Assembly: GCA_004843345.1 (NCBI GenBank)
Contig: CP039460.1
Location: 1,721,001-1,785,000 of the forward strand
From: Acetobacteraceae bacterium
Lineage (GTDB): Bacteria; Pseudomonadota; Alphaproteobacteria; Acetobacterales; Acetobacteraceae
Length of the DNA: 64,000 nt
Direction: 5' to 3'
Position numbers and translations under genes: made by a program. The notes under the pieces were generated by a model. It was not told where the DNA came from and searched no databases. It worked only from the letters and a program-made list of their open reading frames with translations. Below, piece after piece: positions 1 through 9,404 of this stretch (within the stretch, counting starts at the first letter, position 1; each line of letters starts with the position of its first letter).

Positions 1-376
1 TCAATTTTGTTGGTAGATATAAAAAGGGAAAATAAGAAACTATCTTGAGTAGTTTCATTAAGGATGTATTTGCAGAGCCTTTCCTTTTTGCAAGAAGGGG
101 AAGTGGAGTTATTGCTTACCGTTGGCTCTAAGGAAGAGGTGGGAGTTGAGAGAGTTGAAGAAATTGCTTTTGCATCTTGATTTTGGATACTTGAATTGTT
201 TTGGAAGCTATTTTTGAAAATCTTAAGGGCACGTAAGAATTTTGATAAAAATGGAAACATTTTCTAATTTCTCTGTGAGACTATGACGTTAATGTAATCC
301 AGCTTAATAGACTTCAGTTTATGTCTCACATTAAACAAGCCTAAATAAACATACGATGAGATTTGTGTCTAAGAAC
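1..376. other. left-edge stretch without a supported gene
   Basis: I see no gene here. The only plus-strand reading of note is a 38-codon ATG frame beginning at 64. It has no Shine-Dalgarno sequence and no recognisable motif. The stretch is AT-rich and probably lies between the HTH gene and whatever is left of the window. Confidence 0.4.
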
Positions 377-739
377 TCAAGATGAGGTGAATTTCTTTCG
401 AGTACTTTCAATCAGAAGGCATTTTTTGTCATACTTATCGCGCATGCAAAAAGCCTCAAATTCTGGGATTATACCTATATACAATTCGTGATTTTTAGGG
501 AGTTTTTCTTCGGCTTCGATTTTTTTAGGGAATCTAGAAGAATCAAATAAAATTGGTAGGGGAACGCCTAAAACGCGAGCGACTTCTTCCATCGTTTGGA
601 TTTTTGGATTGGAATCAGGTTTTAAAAGAGCATAGGTTGCATGGACAGATAAGCCTGTTTCTTGCGCGAGCCAATTGGCCGTTTTGCCAATTTGTTTAAG
701 AATTCTACTAACATTCTCTGCAAAAACTTCATTGTACAC
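377..739 (-). CDS. Cro/CI-type helix-turn-helix regulator
   Basis: A 120-residue DNA-binding protein. Residues about 7-66 form an XRE-like HTH domain: the segment around TANWLAQETGLSVHATYAL is the helix-turn-helix, followed by a helix containing MEEVARVLGVPL. The remaining ~55 residues are charged and match nothing I recognise. Translation starts at a GTG at 739 with a CGGAG sequence about 10 bases upstream. An inverted repeat (730-749) overlaps this start codon, so autoregulation is likely. It stands alone, with tRNA-Ser upstream and no partner gene, so its target cannot be named. The HTH call is firm; any cellular role is unknown. Confidence 0.75.
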   Translation of the reverse strand: MYNEVFAENVSRILKQIGKTANWLAQETGLSVHATYALLKPDSNPKIQTMEEVARVLGVPLPILFDSSRFPKKIEAEEKLPKNHELYIGIIPEFEAFCMRDKYDKKCLLIESTRKKFTSS

Positions 740-749
740 TTCTACAATG
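730..749. promoter_or_regulatory. inverted repeat over HTH start codon, candidate operator
   Basis: Two perfect 7-base arms, CATTGTA and TACAATG, are separated by six bases. The repeat spans the GTG start and ribosome-binding region of the HTH gene that reads leftward. Dyads of this size are typical binding sites for XRE-type regulators, so I infer an autoregulatory operator. Binding is not shown. Confidence 0.45.
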
Positions 750-802
750 CTCCGATTCTGTTTTTTGCGATCTTGGCTATATTTAAAATTAGCTAGAAAT
801 TA

Positions 803-842
803 TGTCATTTTCTTTACTGCTATTTTTCATAAGAAAATGACA
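803..842. repeat. 12-bp perfect inverted repeat between HTH gene and tRNA-Ser
   Basis: The arms TGTCATTTTCTT (803-814) and AAGAAAATGACA (831-842) are exact complements around a 16-base loop. It lies about 60 bp upstream of the HTH gene and about 50 bp downstream of the minus-strand tRNA-Ser. It could be a tRNA transcript terminator hairpin or a second operator. The long loop and lack of a long T-run leave both open. Confidence 0.4.
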
Positions 843-894
843 GCAACATGCTTTTTATCAAAATCCCTGAATTCTCTCTAATCCATAAAGCCTG

Positions 895-984
<90 letters not shown>

Positions 985-1100
985 GTAAATATATTTCCCT
1001 TATAAAGACTATTTCGCTTGAAAGGTAAAGGGAAATTTAGAATATAATGTGAAATATAGAATTATTTTCCTTTATTTTAACCTCATTAAAGTCTTGTTCT

Positions 1101-1412
1101 ATGAAACTTTTGACGACGATTTTTCAAGCACACCAATTGGATTCCGTCCGTACAGCTCTAATTGAAACGGGCTTTTCTGCGATGACTGTTACATCTGTTC
1201 GGGGAGCCGGCGTACATAAGGGGACAACGGCTACTTACCGTGGGGCAATTTATAAAGATGAGTTTAGTGATTGCATTCAAATCGATCTCGCAATTGAAGC
1301 GGCGCAGGTTGAAAAGGCAATTGAGGTGATCCGCACCGTTATCAGTTCGGAGGAGGATGGGGTTCTCTGGGTGAGGCCTTTGGAGCGATTTATACATTTT
1401 CATAAGCGATAA
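1101..1412 (+). CDS. P-II family nitrogen regulatory protein, short form
   Basis: P-II proteins are trimeric sensors of 2-oxoglutarate and ATP/ADP that bind targets such as AmtB. At 103 residues this is about nine shorter than GlnB/GlnK. The T-loop is present, with KGTTATYRGAIY carrying Tyr46 and Tyr51, the latter being the uridylylation position of the family. The C-terminal part departs from the family: the usual basic C-loop with the IRTGE-like motif is replaced by WVRPLERFIHF. It lies upstream of amtB but is separated from it by an MFS gene, all on the same strand. I infer a role in controlling the ammonium channel or the intervening transporter. It is clearly P-II fold; whether it still binds 2-oxoglutarate is uncertain. 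Confidence 0.8.
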   Translation: MKLLTTIFQAHQLDSVRTALIETGFSAMTVTSVRGAGVHKGTTATYRGAIYKDEFSDCIQIDLAIEAAQVEKAIEVIRTVISSEEDGVLWVRPLERFIHFHKR

Positions 1413-1486
1413 TTAAAAATTACATGAGAATCTGAGGGTAAAATGAGCGTATTAAACCTGCACCTAATCAAGAAAAAGAAAACGGG

Positions 1487-2830
1487 GTGGGGAATGCGCC
1501 TTCATTGTCGGACTTTCCTTTTGCAAAAAAGAGGGCACGGAAGATGAAAGCTTTAATTGCGCTCATGGCAGCGACCCTGCTGCAATGCTCCTTTATTGGC
1601 ATGGTGATGCCTGTTTTACCTCTTTTTATTGATAAAAAACTTCATTATGGGACAGCCGTTGCGGGGGCGGTGAATTCTTTGCAATTCATTGTAATGCTCT
1701 TCTCCCGTTTTTGTGCTGGACGTATTTCAGATTCAAATGGTCCTCACTATGCAATGGGTTTTGGAGCATTTAGCGCAGCTGCAGCTGGTATTTTTTATAT
1801 TTTTGCGTGTTTTTTTACAAAATTACCTTCCGTCTCAATTGTTTTTCTTGTTGCGGGGTGCGGTCTTCAAGGATGGGCGCAAAGTATGCTTGTGACAGGG
1901 GCTGTGGCTGGCGGCGTCGATGTTACGGATCAGGAAAAGAAAAAAGATGTCGCAACCGCCAAGGGACAAAAGAGAAAGGGTAAAAAGCCTAAACCTGCGC
2001 AGGGGGCGGGTTCTGCGATTGGCTGGATTGGACTATGCGTTTTTGGGGGATTGATTTTAGGGGCGCCAGCAGGAACGTTTCTTTATCAAAAAGTAAATTT
2101 TCTGGTTATTGGCGCTTTGTTAGGCGTTTTTTCTGCCATTTTAGGGATTTGGTGCTTTAAATCATCTTTTTTGGGTCGCATTTTTTCGCAGGAAGAAGAG
2201 TTAGAAGAGCAGGATCAAATTGTCGAGAAAAAATCTTTATCATCTAAAGAAGTTTTGAAAATCGTTTGGTTTCCTGGTCTTTGTTTTGGGTTTTGTGCTG
2301 TTGCCCATGGGTTAGTCATGACTTACGGTTCTCTTCTTTTCTCAGAGCATCATTGGGCTCCTTTGTGGTTTTCTTTTGCGTTTTTTGGTGGAGGATTGAT
2401 GATTTCAAGGGTGACACTTGGCTATCTTCCAGATGTTTGGGGAGGAGAAAAGACAGCTATTTTATCTTCTGTTTTGGAGGTTATAGGTTTTCTTCTCATC
2501 GGTTTCTTTCCATGTAAAACTTGCGTTCTTTTAGGAATTTTTTTGCTGGGATTTGGTTTTTCTTTTGCATTTCCTGCCTTTGCGCTTTTGTGCTTGTCGG
2601 AAAAGCATGCCAAGAGCAAAGGAATTCTTATCGGTGTCTGTAATGCTGTTGGCGATGGTATCAGGGGTGGAGGAATTCTGTTTTTAGGGATGCTTTCAAC
2701 CCATTTTGGTTTTAAAGGTGTTTTTTTGGCTGGTGGTCTGGTTGCTGTTTTTGGGGGTGTTGGTGCAGTTATGATGCATAAGAGAAGTAGGAAGCAGGAT
2801 GTCATAAAAGAAGAGACTGCTTTGCTTTGA
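1487..2830 (+). CDS. MFS transporter
   Basis: A 447-residue membrane protein with about 12 hydrophobic segments. A motif A-like loop (SRFCAGRISDSNGPHYAM) follows TM2, as in the Major Facilitator Superfamily, and the second half has a similar loop (SRVTLGYLPDVWG). The GTG at 1487 gives a 19-residue polar extension; an ATG at 1544 (MKALIALMAA, just before TM1) is an equally good start. Residues about 150-175 form a Lys-rich insertion (QKRKGKKPKPAQG) in the loop between TM4 and TM5, which is unusual. The gene sits between P-II and amtB, so a nitrogenous or metabolite substrate is possible, but the sequence does not identify it. Confidence 0.8.
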   Translation: MGNAPSLSDFPFAKKRARKMKALIALMAATLLQCSFIGMVMPVLPLFIDKKLHYGTAVAGAVNSLQFIVMLFSRFCAGRISDSNGPHYAMGFGAFSAAAAGIFYIFACFFTKLPSVSIVFLVAGCGLQGWAQSMLVTGAVAGGVDVTDQEKKKDVATAKGQKRKGKKPKPAQGAGSAIGWIGLCVFGGLILGAPAGTFLYQKVNFLVIGALLGVFSAILGIWCFKSSFLGRIFSQEEELEEQDQIVEKKSLSSKEVLKIVWFPGLCFGFCAVAHGLVMTYGSLLFSEHHWAPLWFSFAFFGGGLMISRVTLGYLPDVWGGEKTAILSSVLEVIGFLLIGFFPCKTCVLLGIFLLGFGFSFAFPAFALLCLSEKHAKSKGILIGVCNAVGDGIRGGGILFLGMLSTHFGFKGVFLAGGLVAVFGGVGAVMMHKRSRKQDVIKEETALL

Positions 2831-2876
2831 AAAAAGGAAAAGTTAGGGCACTTTTAAGATTCTTTAAGGGGTAGAT

Positions 2877-4163
2877 ATGGAAATTGTGAACCTGCACCAG
2901 ATCAATACAGGAGATACGGCGTGGGTCATGCTCTCTTCTATTCTTGTGCTTTTGATGAGTTTGCCAGGGATCGGGCTTTTTTATTCAGGAATGGTGCGCC
3001 GTAAAAACGTTTTGGCAACATTGGTGCAGCCATTTGCGGCCTGTGCGATTATTTCGCTTCTGTGGATTACTGTGGGGTATTCTCTCACATTTTCCTATAG
3101 TCCTGATTGGATTTCGCCTTGGATTGGCGGTTTCGGAGATGTGGGGCTGAAAAATCTTCTATCCCATTTTAATGAGGCTTTTACGCTTGGTGCGGGACAG
3201 CAAGGCGCAGTCGAAACCCGTATTCCAGAATCTGTTTTTGTTTTATTTCAGATGAATTTTGCGGTGATTGCGCCGGCACTTCTGGTGGGGGCGTTGGCTG
3301 GAAGGACACGTTTTTCTGCTATTTGTGTCTTTATTACCTTGTGGAGTCTCTGTGTGTATGTGCCTGTTGCCCATTGGGTCTGGTCACCTTCAGGATGGAT
3401 GGCACGCATGGGAGCGATTGATTATGCTGGTGGAACGGTGGTGCATGTGACATCTGGGATTTCGGGGCTGATTGCTGCGTATTTAATGGGGCCGAGAAAA
3501 GGTCTTGGAACAGAAGATTTCTCACCATGGAATCTTTCTTACACGCTGATGGGGGCGGCTTTTCTTATTGTTGGCTGGTTTGGTTTTAATGCAGGTTCGG
3601 CAATGGGTGCAAATGGAAGAGCAGGAATGGCGATCCTTGCAACGCAGGCTTCTTGTGCAAGCGGTGCGCTTATGTGGGGGATTTTAGAATGGAAAACTGT
3701 TGGCAAGCCCACAGCGCTCGGAATTGTTTCTGGTGCTTTAGCGGGGTTGGTCGGTATTACGCCAGCGGCTGGGTTTGTTTTACCGTTAAGCGCTCTGTTT
3801 ATCGGCTTTGTAACGTCTTTGGCATGTTGGTGGTCTGTGACACGGTTAAAGCCTGCCTTGGGATATGATGACACATTGGATGCTTTTGGCATTCATGGCG
3901 TTGGTGGTATTTTAGGGGGTGTTTTAACTGGAGCACTGGCTTGTGGAACACTTACAGCGAGTCAAGAAGACCCTTTAGGGATCTGGGGAGGTTTTAGTTT
4001 GATGGGTAAGCAAGCCATAGCGTGTGGTGCAACGATTTTATGGGCTGGGCTTGTGACGGTTGTTCTTTATAAGCTTGTGGATTTTCTCTTTTCATTGCGT
4101 GTGGATGTTGATGATGAGCATCAAGGAATGGATATTACGCAACATGGGGAGCGTCTTAATTAG
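2877..4163 (+). CDS. amtB: ammonium transporter Amt family
   Basis: A 428-residue channel that conducts ammonia/ammonium across the inner membrane. The Amt signature DYAGGTVVHVTSG is at residues 182-194. The pore twin histidines are His190 and His340 (in DAFGIHGVGG). About 11 membrane segments are visible. The start ATG follows AAGGGG. No cleavable signal peptide is obvious, because the first hydrophobic segment begins near residue 15 and is TM1. A P-II gene lies two genes upstream, matching the glnK-amtB pairing known in many bacteria except for the intervening MFS gene. P-II block of the channel is expected from the family but is not shown. Confidence 0.95.
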   Translation: MEIVNLHQINTGDTAWVMLSSILVLLMSLPGIGLFYSGMVRRKNVLATLVQPFAACAIISLLWITVGYSLTFSYSPDWISPWIGGFGDVGLKNLLSHFNEAFTLGAGQQGAVETRIPESVFVLFQMNFAVIAPALLVGALAGRTRFSAICVFITLWSLCVYVPVAHWVWSPSGWMARMGAIDYAGGTVVHVTSGISGLIAAYLMGPRKGLGTEDFSPWNLSYTLMGAAFLIVGWFGFNAGSAMGANGRAGMAILATQASCASGALMWGILEWKTVGKPTALGIVSGALAGLVGITPAAGFVLPLSALFIGFVTSLACWWSVTRLKPALGYDDTLDAFGIHGVGGILGGVLTGALACGTLTASQEDPLGIWGGFSLMGKQAIACGATILWAGLVTVVLYKLVDFLFSLRVDVDDEHQGMDITQHGERLN

Positions 4164-4314
4164 ATAAGTCTGAATTGTTGGGTCTGGTGGAAACTTGACG
4201 CTGGGAGAAGACTGATTTAAAAGAGTGGAATAATCTGGTCCCGTCACTCTGCGAAGGCTCGCACAGTGGCGCTTTTGGCTTGCAGTAAAAAAAGCTTATT
4301 TAAGGAATAAAAGT

Positions 4315-5745
4315 TTGTTCGATCGGCTATCGCAACGGATGAGCAATGTTTTTGAAGGAGTTTCCCGTAACGGAACGCTTTCAGAGGCAGACGTAAAACA
4401 GGCAATGCGTGAAGCACGCCTTGCAATGTTGGAGGCAGACGTTGCTCTTCCTGTCGTCCGAAATTTTGTTTCTAAGGTTCGTGAAGCGGCTGTCGGTCAA
4501 GAGGTTGTTGAAGGCGTTTCCGCTGGGCAGACCGTTGCTAAAATTATCAATGATACATTGATTGAAGTTTTAGGGGGCGCTGAGACAAAAACCTTAAATA
4601 TTGGTGCGCCACCTTCTATCATTTTAATGGCAGGTTTGCAGGGCGCTGGTAAAACAACAACAGCAGGCAAGCTTGCTTATCGTTTAGCGCAAAAGGAAAA
4701 TAAGCGCACCTTGCTTGCAAGTTTGGACGTTTATCGTCCAGCAGCACAGCTTCAGCTGACGCGTTTGGCAGAGCAGGCAAGTCTTACAACCGCTGGAAAA
4801 GTTGTGGCTTTGCCTATTGTTGAGGGAGAAAAGCCTGCTCAGATTACAAAGCGTGCAATGGATATGGCAAAGCGTGAAGGCTTTGATATCCTGATTTTAG
4901 ATACTGCGGGGCGTTTGTCGATAGATGAAACGCTCATGGCAGAGATTAAAGAGATTTCTGAACTTTCTAAGCCTCAGGAAACGCTTCTTGTTGTCGATGC
5001 GATGACAGGGCAGGATGCTGCGAATACTGCAAAAGCTTTCCACGAGACGATTCATTTAACGGGTGTAGTTTTGAGTCGTATGGATGGGGATGCGCGCGGT
5101 GGCGCGGCTCTGTCGATGAAAGAGGTTTCAGGAGCGCCGATTAAATTTTTAGGGCTGGGTGAAAAACTCGAGGCTCTGGAAGTCTTCCATGCGGATCGTA
5201 TGGCGAGCCGTATTCTTGGTCTTGGCGATGTCGCTGGTCTGGTGGAAACTGTTGAGGAGCGCCTAGATCAAGAGGAGGGGGAACGTGTTGCTAAACGTAT
5301 GGCAGCAGGTGAGTTTGATCTCGAAGATTATCTTTCGCAGATTAAGCAATTATCACGATTAGGCTCTATTTCCGGTATTTTAGGCATGTTGCCTGGAATG
5401 GGAAAACTGAAGGGTTTGATTGAAGATAAGGGTATGGATACGTCTTTCTTAAAGAAGCATGAAGTTATTATTTCTTCTATGACACGGCAGGAGCGTAAAA
5501 ATCCCGACATTATTAAAGCATCTCGTAAAAAGCGTATTGCAGCGGGGGCAGGTGTGGATGTTGCAGCTGTTAATCGCCTCTTAAAGCAATTTACAGAGAT
5601 GTCAAAAATGATGAAACGTGTCCGGAAAATGGGCATGGCTGGTTTGTTCGGTGGCAATAGAGATATGGCCGCAATGGGTAAAATGCTTGGTGGTAATTCT
5701 GCCGCTGAGGGTTTGCCAAAAATGCCGAATTTTCCGAAGAAATAA
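4315..5745 (+). CDS. ffh: signal recognition particle GTPase Ffh
   Basis: The 476-residue Ffh binds 4.5S RNA and hydrophobic signal sequences on nascent chains and hands them to FtsY. The N domain occupies about residues 1-95. The G domain contains GLQGAGKT (107-114), the DVYRPAAQ segment (138-145), DTAGR (196-200) and RMDGDARGG. The C-terminal M domain is rich in Met, with LPGMGKLKG and a run of MSKMMKR-like helices. The start is a TTG at 4315 preceded by AAGGAA with normal spacing. It is followed by rpsP-rimM-trmD-rplS, a widely conserved alphaproteobacterial gene order. Confidence 0.97.
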   Translation: MFDRLSQRMSNVFEGVSRNGTLSEADVKQAMREARLAMLEADVALPVVRNFVSKVREAAVGQEVVEGVSAGQTVAKIINDTLIEVLGGAETKTLNIGAPPSIILMAGLQGAGKTTTAGKLAYRLAQKENKRTLLASLDVYRPAAQLQLTRLAEQASLTTAGKVVALPIVEGEKPAQITKRAMDMAKREGFDILILDTAGRLSIDETLMAEIKEISELSKPQETLLVVDAMTGQDAANTAKAFHETIHLTGVVLSRMDGDARGGAALSMKEVSGAPIKFLGLGEKLEALEVFHADRMASRILGLGDVAGLVETVEERLDQEEGERVAKRMAAGEFDLEDYLSQIKQLSRLGSISGILGMLPGMGKLKGLIEDKGMDTSFLKKHEVIISSMTRQERKNPDIIKASRKKRIAAGAGVDVAAVNRLLKQFTEMSKMMKRVRKMGMAGLFGGNRDMAAMGKMLGGNSAAEGLPKMPNFPKK

Positions 5746-5808
5746 ATGAAGTTTTTAAAACGTGTAAAAGCGTTTTGAGTGTAGCAGACAAAAATAGGAG
5801 TAGTCTGA

Positions 5809-6210
5809 ATGAGTGTTAAAATTCGTTTGGCCCGTGGGGGTTCCAAGCATCGTCCATATTATCACATTGTTATTGCGGATAGCCGTTCTCCACGTGATGG
5901 CCGTTTTATTGAGAATGTTGGCCACTATAATCCAATGTTGCCTTCTGATCATGCGGAACGTGTTGCGCTTGTTGAAGACCGTATTAAGCATTGGCTTTCT
6001 GTCGGTGCATTGCCAACGGACCGTGTCGCACGTTTTCTAGGAAACGCTGGCATCATTGAGAAACCAAAATATAATGAGCAGCCAAAGAAATCTGCGCCTA
6101 AGAAGAAGGCTCAAGAGCGTCTAGCTGCGCTTAAAGCAAAAGAAGAGAAAGCTGCCGTAGAAGCAAAGGCTGCTGCTGAAGCCTCCGCAGAAGAAGGTAA
6201 AGAAGCCTAA
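5809..6210 (+). CDS. rpsP: 30S ribosomal protein S16
   Basis: S16 binds 16S rRNA and is needed for assembly of the small subunit. The N-terminal core ([21 protein letters not shown] onward) matches the family closely to about residue 85. The last 45 residues are a Lys/Ala/Glu-rich tail (repeats of KAAAEA type), an extension common in alphaproteobacterial S16, giving 133 residues instead of ~82. It is the first gene of the rpsP-rimM-trmD-rplS cluster, 60 bp after ffh. Confidence 0.97.
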   Translation: MSVKIRLARGGSKHRPYYHIVIADSRSPRDGRFIENVGHYNPMLPSDHAERVALVEDRIKHWLSVGALPTDRVARFLGNAGIIEKPKYNEQPKKSAPKKKAQERLAALKAKEEKAAVEAKAAAEASAEEGKEA

Positions 6211-6252
6211 GATATTCTCAATTTTTTCTAATTGCGATTAAAAACAGGCTTA

Positions 6253-6795
6253 ATGACGCTCATGAGCAATTCTTCCAAAATCGAAGCTGCCTATATTCGT
6301 CGGGCACATGGTCTTTCTGGACGTGTGCAGGTGCAGTCCTTGCTTGAGGATTCCAAGTTATTGGAAAATGTACCTTTTTTAGAAGACGATAAAGGGATGA
6401 AGTGGCATCTCAGTTGGGAAGGGAAAAATATTGCAAGCCTTAGAAATGAGGCTGGCACTTCCCCGAAAGACAGAGATGAAGCACAAGCTTTGATCGGAAC
6501 AAAACTTTATATTTTGAGAGATTTTTTTAAAGATCTTCCCAAAGATGAGTTTTATCATGCAGATTTGGTAGGTTTAACAGCCTTTGATGATGCAGGGAAA
6601 AAGCTCGGTAAAGTCAATCTTGTCCATGATTATGGCGCAGGGGTTAGCCTCGAACTGTCCAATGGCTCATTGATTCCCTTTACACCTTCTTGCGTGCCAG
6701 AAGTTTCGATTGAGGCTGGGAAGATTACGGTCGTTCAACCTTCTGAAATTGAAGTGACAGGTTCACTCGATGGAGAAGTCGAGGTGCGTGAATGA
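6253..6795 (+). CDS. rimM: ribosome maturation factor RimM
   Basis: RimM assists maturation of the 30S head domain and binds S19. The N-terminal RimM barrel begins at [16 protein letters not shown]. The C-terminal PRC-barrel includes [17 protein letters not shown] and ends near [18 protein letters not shown]. The open frame extends upstream to a TTG at 6232, but the conserved region starts just after two ATGs at 6253 and 6262; I chose 6253. No strong Shine-Dalgarno separates the options. The stop overlaps the trmD start (ATGA), implying translational coupling. Confidence 0.93.
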   Translation: MTLMSNSSKIEAAYIRRAHGLSGRVQVQSLLEDSKLLENVPFLEDDKGMKWHLSWEGKNIASLRNEAGTSPKDRDEAQALIGTKLYILRDFFKDLPKDEFYHADLVGLTAFDDAGKKLGKVNLVHDYGAGVSLELSNGSLIPFTPSCVPEVSIEAGKITVVQPSEIEVTGSLDGEVEVRE

Positions 6796-7493
6796 GCAAT
6801 TTTTGGCAGGCTGATATTGTCACATTGTTCCCTGAAATGTTTCCAGGTCCTTTAGGGTGTTCTCTTGCAGGAACGGCTCTAAAAAAAGGTATTTGGTCGT
6901 GTGAAACGCATGATTTGCGTGAACATGGGATTGGTGTGCATCGTAATGTCGATGATCAGCCTTATGGTGGTGGAAGTGGCATGGTTATTCGTCCAGATGT
7001 GCTTGAAAGTGCATTGAAGACGGTTAAAAAAGCGGAAGATAATCGTCCTGTTGTTTATTTTACGCCACGCGGTAAACGTTTGGAACAAAAGATAGCAGAG
7101 GAATTATCACAAGGTGATGGGGTTATTCTGCTTTGTGGGCGCTTTGAAGGAATTGATGAGCGTTTCTTAGAAAAAAACAAAATTACTGAATTAAGTTTAG
7201 GGGATTTTGTTTTGTCAGGCGGAGAAATACCAGCACTTGCTTTGCTCGATAGCTGTATTCGTCTTTTGCCAGGCGTGATGGGATCAGAAGAAAGTTTGAA
7301 AGAAGAAAGTTTTTCAAATGGTCTTTTAGAGTATCCCCAATATACACGCCCAGCAAATTGGGATGGCTTGGAAGTGCCAGAAGTTTTGCTTTCAGGTAAT
7401 CATGCGGCCATTAGGGAATGGCGGGCTGAAAAATCTTTGGAAGCCACGCAAAAGCGCCGTCCAGATCTTTTGGAGAAGAGAGTAGGTTTTTAA
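6792..7493 (+). CDS. trmD: tRNA (guanine-37-N1) methyltransferase
   Basis: TrmD methylates G37 of tRNAs that read CNN codons, using S-adenosylmethionine, and so prevents frameshifting. At 233 residues it has the SPOUT-class knot motifs: [34 protein letters not shown] and [15 protein letters not shown]. The C-terminal domain contains [15 protein letters not shown], the conserved segment that precedes the tRNA-binding part. It overlaps rimM by four bases. Confidence 0.97.
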   Translation: MSNFWQADIVTLFPEMFPGPLGCSLAGTALKKGIWSCETHDLREHGIGVHRNVDDQPYGGGSGMVIRPDVLESALKTVKKAEDNRPVVYFTPRGKRLEQKIAEELSQGDGVILLCGRFEGIDERFLEKNKITELSLGDFVLSGGEIPALALLDSCIRLLPGVMGSEESLKEESFSNGLLEYPQYTRPANWDGLEVPEVLLSGNHAAIREWRAEKSLEATQKRRPDLLEKRVGF

Positions 7494-7591
7494 AAGTAAG
7501 TGGAAGAAACATTTTTGGAAGTTGCCTTAGAGCATCTCTAGAAAACATTGAAAATTGAGTATATTTTAAGAGTTCAGAAATAAGGATCATT

Positions 7592-8017
7592 GTGATGAAT
7601 ATTGTAGAAGCATTTGAAGCGCGCGAAGTTGAACGCCTTTCTGGCAAGCGTGCCATTCCTGTTTTCACTCCAGGGGACACTGTCCGTGTTGGTGTGCGTG
7701 TTATTGAAGGTACACGTGAGCGTGTTCAGGTTTTTGAAGGTGTCGTTATCGCACGTTCAAATAAATCCCTAAACAGCAATTTTACGGTTCGTAAAATTTC
7801 TAACGGTGAGGGTGTGGAACGTGTTTTCCCACTTTATGCCCCTTCAATTGATTCCATTGAAGTTGTTCGCCGTGGTAAAGTCCGCCGTGCGAAACTTTAT
7901 TACTTGCGTGAACGTTCTGGTAAATCTGCGCGTATTGCAGAACGTACCCGTGGCGTTAAAAGTAAAGCTGTTCGTAAGGCTGAAGCAGCCGCCGCTAAAG
8001 CAGCTGCCGCTTCTTAA
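7592..8017 (+). CDS. rplS: 50S ribosomal protein L19
   Basis: L19 sits at the 30S-50S interface. The core from [14 protein letters not shown] to [13 protein letters not shown] matches the family. The last ~25 residues are a Lys/Ala-rich tail. Translation may start at the GTG (7592) or the ATG directly after it (7595); both follow AAGGA. It ends the ribosomal protein/tRNA methylation cluster and is followed 20 bp later by an aminotransferase. Confidence 0.97.
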   Translation: MMNIVEAFEAREVERLSGKRAIPVFTPGDTVRVGVRVIEGTRERVQVFEGVVIARSNKSLNSNFTVRKISNGEGVERVFPLYAPSIDSIEVVRRGKVRRAKLYYLRERSGKSARIAERTRGVKSKAVRKAEAAAAKAAAAS

Positions 8018-8037
8018 TTGAAGAGTAGGTTCTTTAG

Positions 8038-9237
8038 ATGAAACTGGCATCCCGTCTTTTAGAGCTTCCTGAATCGGCGACCTTGAAGGCTGCTGCGCGT
8101 GCAAGAGAATTGCGGGCGCAGGGGAAAGATATTCTTTCCCTCGCTTTGGGGGAGCCGGATTTTCCTTCTCCGGCGTCAACGCTTGGAGGAGTTGAGAAAA
8201 TTCTTTCAGAAGGCAGGACGGGATATCCCCCTTTGCGGGGGATGCCAGATCTCCTCGAAAAAATTCGGGAAAAGTTTGAATCTCAAAATGGGATTAAAAC
8301 AAAAATAAACCAATTAATGGTTGGAAATGGTGGAAAGCAGCTTCTGTTTAATGCCTGCTTAGCTGTCATTAATTCAGGGGATGAGGTTATTATTCCTGCC
8401 CCTTATTGGGTAAGCTATCCGCTAACGGTTCAGTTTTCTGGTGGAAAATCTGTGATTATTGAGACGTTGGAAGAGAATAATTTTCATCCAACAGTTGCAC
8501 AGATAGAAGCTGCTATTACGCCAAAAACAAAAGTTCTTATTCTTAACTCCCCTTCAAATCCAACAGGGGCTGTGCTTTCAAAAGAAGAGTTAGAGCAGAT
8601 TGCTCAATTAATGCGTAAATATCCAGAAATTTGGATTTTTACCGATGAGATGTATGAGCATCTCACTTTTGATGGTCAAAAATCATATTCTCTTTCAGCC
8701 ATTGCGCCAGACATGTCAGATCGTATTTTGACAATGAATGGCATGAGCAAGGCTTATTCTATGACAGGGTGGCGTGTTGGCTTTGCGCATGGTCCAGAGG
8801 AGCTTATTTCTGCAATGATGGTTTTGCAGGGGAATAGTACTTCTGGTATTTGCGCTCCAGCGCAAGGCGCTGCTCTAGCCGCTTTAAATGATGGTTTAAG
8901 CGGTGTAGAGAAGATGCGTCTGACTTATGAAAAGCGCCGTGATCTCCTTCTTTCTCATTTAGCTGATGTTCCTGGGCTTTCTTGCCGGAAACCGGAAGGT
9001 GCTTTTTACGCATTTACAAATGTTGAGAAGTGGCTTGGAAAAACAACAAAAGCAGGTACTCTTCTTGAGGATGATTCTGAAATTGTAAATGCTCTTTTAG
9101 AAGAGGTCGGTTTAGCTGTTGTGCATGGGTCTGCTTTTGGGAAAGCGGGTTATTTACGTCTTTCTTTTGCGGCTTCGGATGAAGATTTAATTGAAGGCTG
9201 TCAACGTTTAAAATCGTTCGCAGAAACGCTTCAATAG
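8038..9237 (+). CDS. class I/II pyridoxal-phosphate aminotransferase, aspartate type
   Basis: A 399-residue fold-type I aminotransferase, most like the class I aspartate/aromatic enzymes. The PLP-binding lysine is Lys238 in NGMSKAYSMTGWRVGF. Asp203 (FTDEMY) would contact the pyridine nitrogen, and the SPSNPTGAV segment (171-179) holds the conserved Asn. Substrate is not settled by sequence: aspartate, tyrosine or prephenate aminotransferases share these motifs. It begins 20 bp after rplS with an ATG following GTAGGT, so it may be co-transcribed. A bidirectional terminator follows at 9370. Confidence 0.88.
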   Translation: MKLASRLLELPESATLKAAARARELRAQGKDILSLALGEPDFPSPASTLGGVEKILSEGRTGYPPLRGMPDLLEKIREKFESQNGIKTKINQLMVGNGGKQLLFNACLAVINSGDEVIIPAPYWVSYPLTVQFSGGKSVIIETLEENNFHPTVAQIEAAITPKTKVLILNSPSNPTGAVLSKEELEQIAQLMRKYPEIWIFTDEMYEHLTFDGQKSYSLSAIAPDMSDRILTMNGMSKAYSMTGWRVGFAHGPEELISAMMVLQGNSTSGICAPAQGAALAALNDGLSGVEKMRLTYEKRRDLLLSHLADVPGLSCRKPEGAFYAFTNVEKWLGKTTKAGTLLEDDSEIVNALLEEVGLAVVHGSAFGKAGYLRLSFAASDEDLIEGCQRLKSFAETLQ

Positions 9238-9369
9238 ACTGACAGCCTCTTCTATAAAGAGGCTTCCAACAAGTTACTATCTGCTCAGAGATTATTTTTA
9301 TTTTAATAGGCATTAAGAAGCTCTGTTTTCCTATTATTAACGTATCTATTGATTGTTTCTTGTTGCAAA

Positions 9370-9398
9370 AAAAAAAGCCCCATTATGGGGCTTTTTTT
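9370..9398. terminator. bidirectional Rho-independent terminator
   Basis: The GCCCC/GGGGC stem (9377-9381 with 9387-9391) is flanked by an A-run on the left and a T-run on the right, so it works on both strands. It separates the plus-strand aminotransferase from the minus-strand GtrII-like gene. Confidence 0.9.
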
Positions 9399-9404
9399 AT
9401 CTTG

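Noticed and set aside
2422-2805. 127-residue minus-strand frame inside the MFS gene
   Set aside because: It is the antisense of a well-supported membrane protein, with Lys/Pro-rich composition typical of such shadows.
4164-4314. 4.5S RNA gene just upstream of ffh
   Set aside because: The conserved tetraloop and GGAAGCAGCC-type segment of SRP RNA are not present.
5328-5846. 172-residue minus-strand frame over the end of ffh
   Set aside because: Antisense to the Ffh M domain and the start of rpsP, both of which are certain.
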